5,997 bases of DNA from Gammaproteobacteria bacterium (GTDB taxonomy: Bacteria > Pseudomonadota > Gammaproteobacteria > QOAV01), in NCBI GenBank assembly GCA_027067235.1, contig JALXFQ010000206.1, forward strand, positions 1 to 5,997. Direction: 5' to 3'. The notes below the pieces were generated by a model. It was not told the origin of the DNA. It worked only from the letters and a program-made list of their open reading frames with translations, and did not search any database. The stretch's first letter is position 1. Each line of letters opens with the position of its first letter. Positions 5,164 through 5,997 of this stretch are shown here, piece after piece. A program made the translations under genes and the position numbers.

Positions 5164-5790
5164 CTATTTCATTTCCGCCAGCTTGTGGCGAACCAGGTTC
5201 TCGACATGTTCGTAGGGCAGACCGAAGGGAATAATCTGATCCAGCACGCCGTCGGGATTGACCACATAAAGGCTGGCTGAATGATCTACCAGATAATGCC
5301 GGTCGGACGTTTTGTGTGGATGAATCCGGTATTGCACATGATAGGCCGTGGTCACCTTGTCGATGGCTTCCCGGCTGCCGCTCAGGCCGATCAGTCGCGG
5401 GTGGTAGAAAGGCACATACTGCCTGAGTTTTTGCGGCGTGTCTCGCTCCGGATCGACCGTGATGAACAGGCTGGTTACCCTGTCGGCGTCCTGGTCCAGA
5501 TCATGCAGCAGCCGGGACAGGGTGGCCAGTTCCGTGGGGCAGATATCGGGGCAATAGGTATAGCCGAAGAAAATGAGAACCAGCTTGCCGCGCTGGCTGC
5601 TCAGTGTAAACGGCTGGCCGTCCTGGTCTGTCAGGGTGAAGTCGCCGCCGGCCGCCGGCGGCCTGGTATCGGGCGCGGTATCGCTTTCGCTGCCGCGGCC
5701 CGAGTGCGCCAGCAGTATGCACAGGGCCAGCAGGCAGGCCACGCTGGCACGGCGCAGCGGCGCAGGCTTGCGCCGGTCAGGGGTGGGCAT
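5164..5790 (-). CDS. SCO1/SenC family copper chaperone
   Basis: This is a membrane-anchored periplasmic thioredoxin-fold protein that binds copper and helps mature the CuA site of cytochrome c oxidase; some members act as thiol-disulfide reductases. It has 208 aa, a normal size. The N-terminal hydrophobic anchor or signal is residues about 15-29, after an Arg/Lys-rich start. The Sco domain begins at GGDFTLTDQDGQPFTL (48-63). The copper ligands are all present: C80 and C84 in YTYCPDICPTEL, and H170 in DHSASLYVV. The VDPERDTP motif (112-119) is also typical. The start at 5790 overlaps the preceding peroxidase-like gene by 14 bp, and its Shine-Dalgarno is weak and A-rich, pointing to translational coupling. 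The neighbours across the strand are a copper receptor and TonB, so copper supply is the common theme. Confidence 0.94.
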   Translation of the reverse strand: MPTPDRRKPAPLRRASVACLLALCILLAHSGRGSESDTAPDTRPPAAGGDFTLTDQDGQPFTLSSQRGKLVLIFFGYTYCPDICPTELATLSRLLHDLDQDADRVTSLFITVDPERDTPQKLRQYVPFYHPRLIGLSGSREAIDKVTTAYHVQYRIHPHKTSDRHYLVDHSASLYVVNPDGVLDQIIPFGLPYEHVENLVRHKLAEMK

Positions 5791-5997
5791 CTTTCTGTTT
5801 CTTTTTCATAATATCGCCCACGGGTGCCGCGAAGGCGTCTGCGACCAGCCTGTCGACGTTGCTTCCGGTCAGTGATTGCAGAAAGGCGAGCAGGTCGTCT
5901 TTTTCCTGCTGATTCAGATGCAGTGGCTGTATCAGCGGATCAAGTTCCGCGTTGGCTACGCCGCCATGATCATAGAAATCAATGACCTCCGGCAGCG
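5777..5997 (-). CDS. Dihaem cytochrome c peroxidase-like protein (MauG/CcpA family), C-terminal part
   Basis: Only the last 73 codons are present; the gene runs off the right edge. The visible protein starts LPEVIDFYDHGG, continues LDPLIQPLHLNQQEKDDLLAFLQSLTG and ends in a short tail APVGDIMKKKQKDAHP before TGA (5779-5777). The FYDHGG block, the LDPxIxPLxL block and the acidic helix leading to FLxSLTG are characteristic of the C-terminal end of dihaem cytochrome c peroxidases and MauG-like proteins. The haem CxxCH motifs lie upstream, outside the window, so catalytic type cannot be judged. Such enzymes are periplasmic and either reduce H2O2 with electrons from small cytochromes or oxidise protein residues. 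It is the upstream partner of the sco gene, with a 14-bp overlap, so they are almost certainly cotranscribed. Family assignment is good; the exact subfamily is open. Confidence 0.82.
   Translation of the reverse strand, partial: LPEVIDFYDHGGVANAELDPLIQPLHLNQQEKDDLLAFLQSLTGSNVDRLVADAFAAPVGDIMKKKQKDAHP

Overview
The window looks like a chromosomal stretch of a moderately GC-rich gammaproteobacterium. The main evidence is the engB / cytochrome c4 divergent pair, which is typical of pseudomonads and relatives. The second line of evidence is an intergenic, sRNA-like segment beside engB, where enterobacteria carry Spot 42 and Pseudomonas carries ErsA. No phage, IS or CRISPR signal was seen.

Region 1-1120 (housekeeping). 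A truncated CoA-binding-domain protein (minus) begins at 182. It is followed by a 214-bp gap that is not empty. The gap holds a sigma-E/AlgU-like promoter, two small hairpins (one with a CU-rich, anti-Shine-Dalgarno loop) and a strong plus-strand terminator. I interpret this as a small RNA gene of the ErsA/Spot 42 locus type. The ribosome-assembly GTPase EngB (minus) follows.

Region 1124-2289. The dihaem cytochrome c4 gene (plus) ends in a strong terminator. A 530-bp gene-free stretch then holds a 51-bp hairpin repeat present twice exactly 150 bp apart, an 18-unit AGCCTC(A/C) heptamer array, and a nested palindromic element just upstream of the next gene.

Region 2290-5997 (copper theme). The genes are a TonB-dependent outer-membrane copper receptor of the OprC/NosA family and, directly downstream, a TonB-type energy transducer with the SxxxH motif. 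The receptor shows both halves of the CxxxM...HxM copper site. Facing them on the minus strand are a Sco1/SenC copper chaperone and, overlapping it by 14 bp, the 3' end of a dihaem cytochrome c peroxidase-like gene. The inferred logic is copper uptake across the outer membrane powered by a dedicated TonB, and copper delivery by Sco to a cuproenzyme (classically the CuA site of cytochrome oxidase). Cytochrome c4 and the peroxidase are other periplasmic redox parts. No ExbB/ExbD or copper regulator lies in the window.

The least-described parts are the sRNA candidate at about 264-377 and the repeat-rich leader of the copper receptor.
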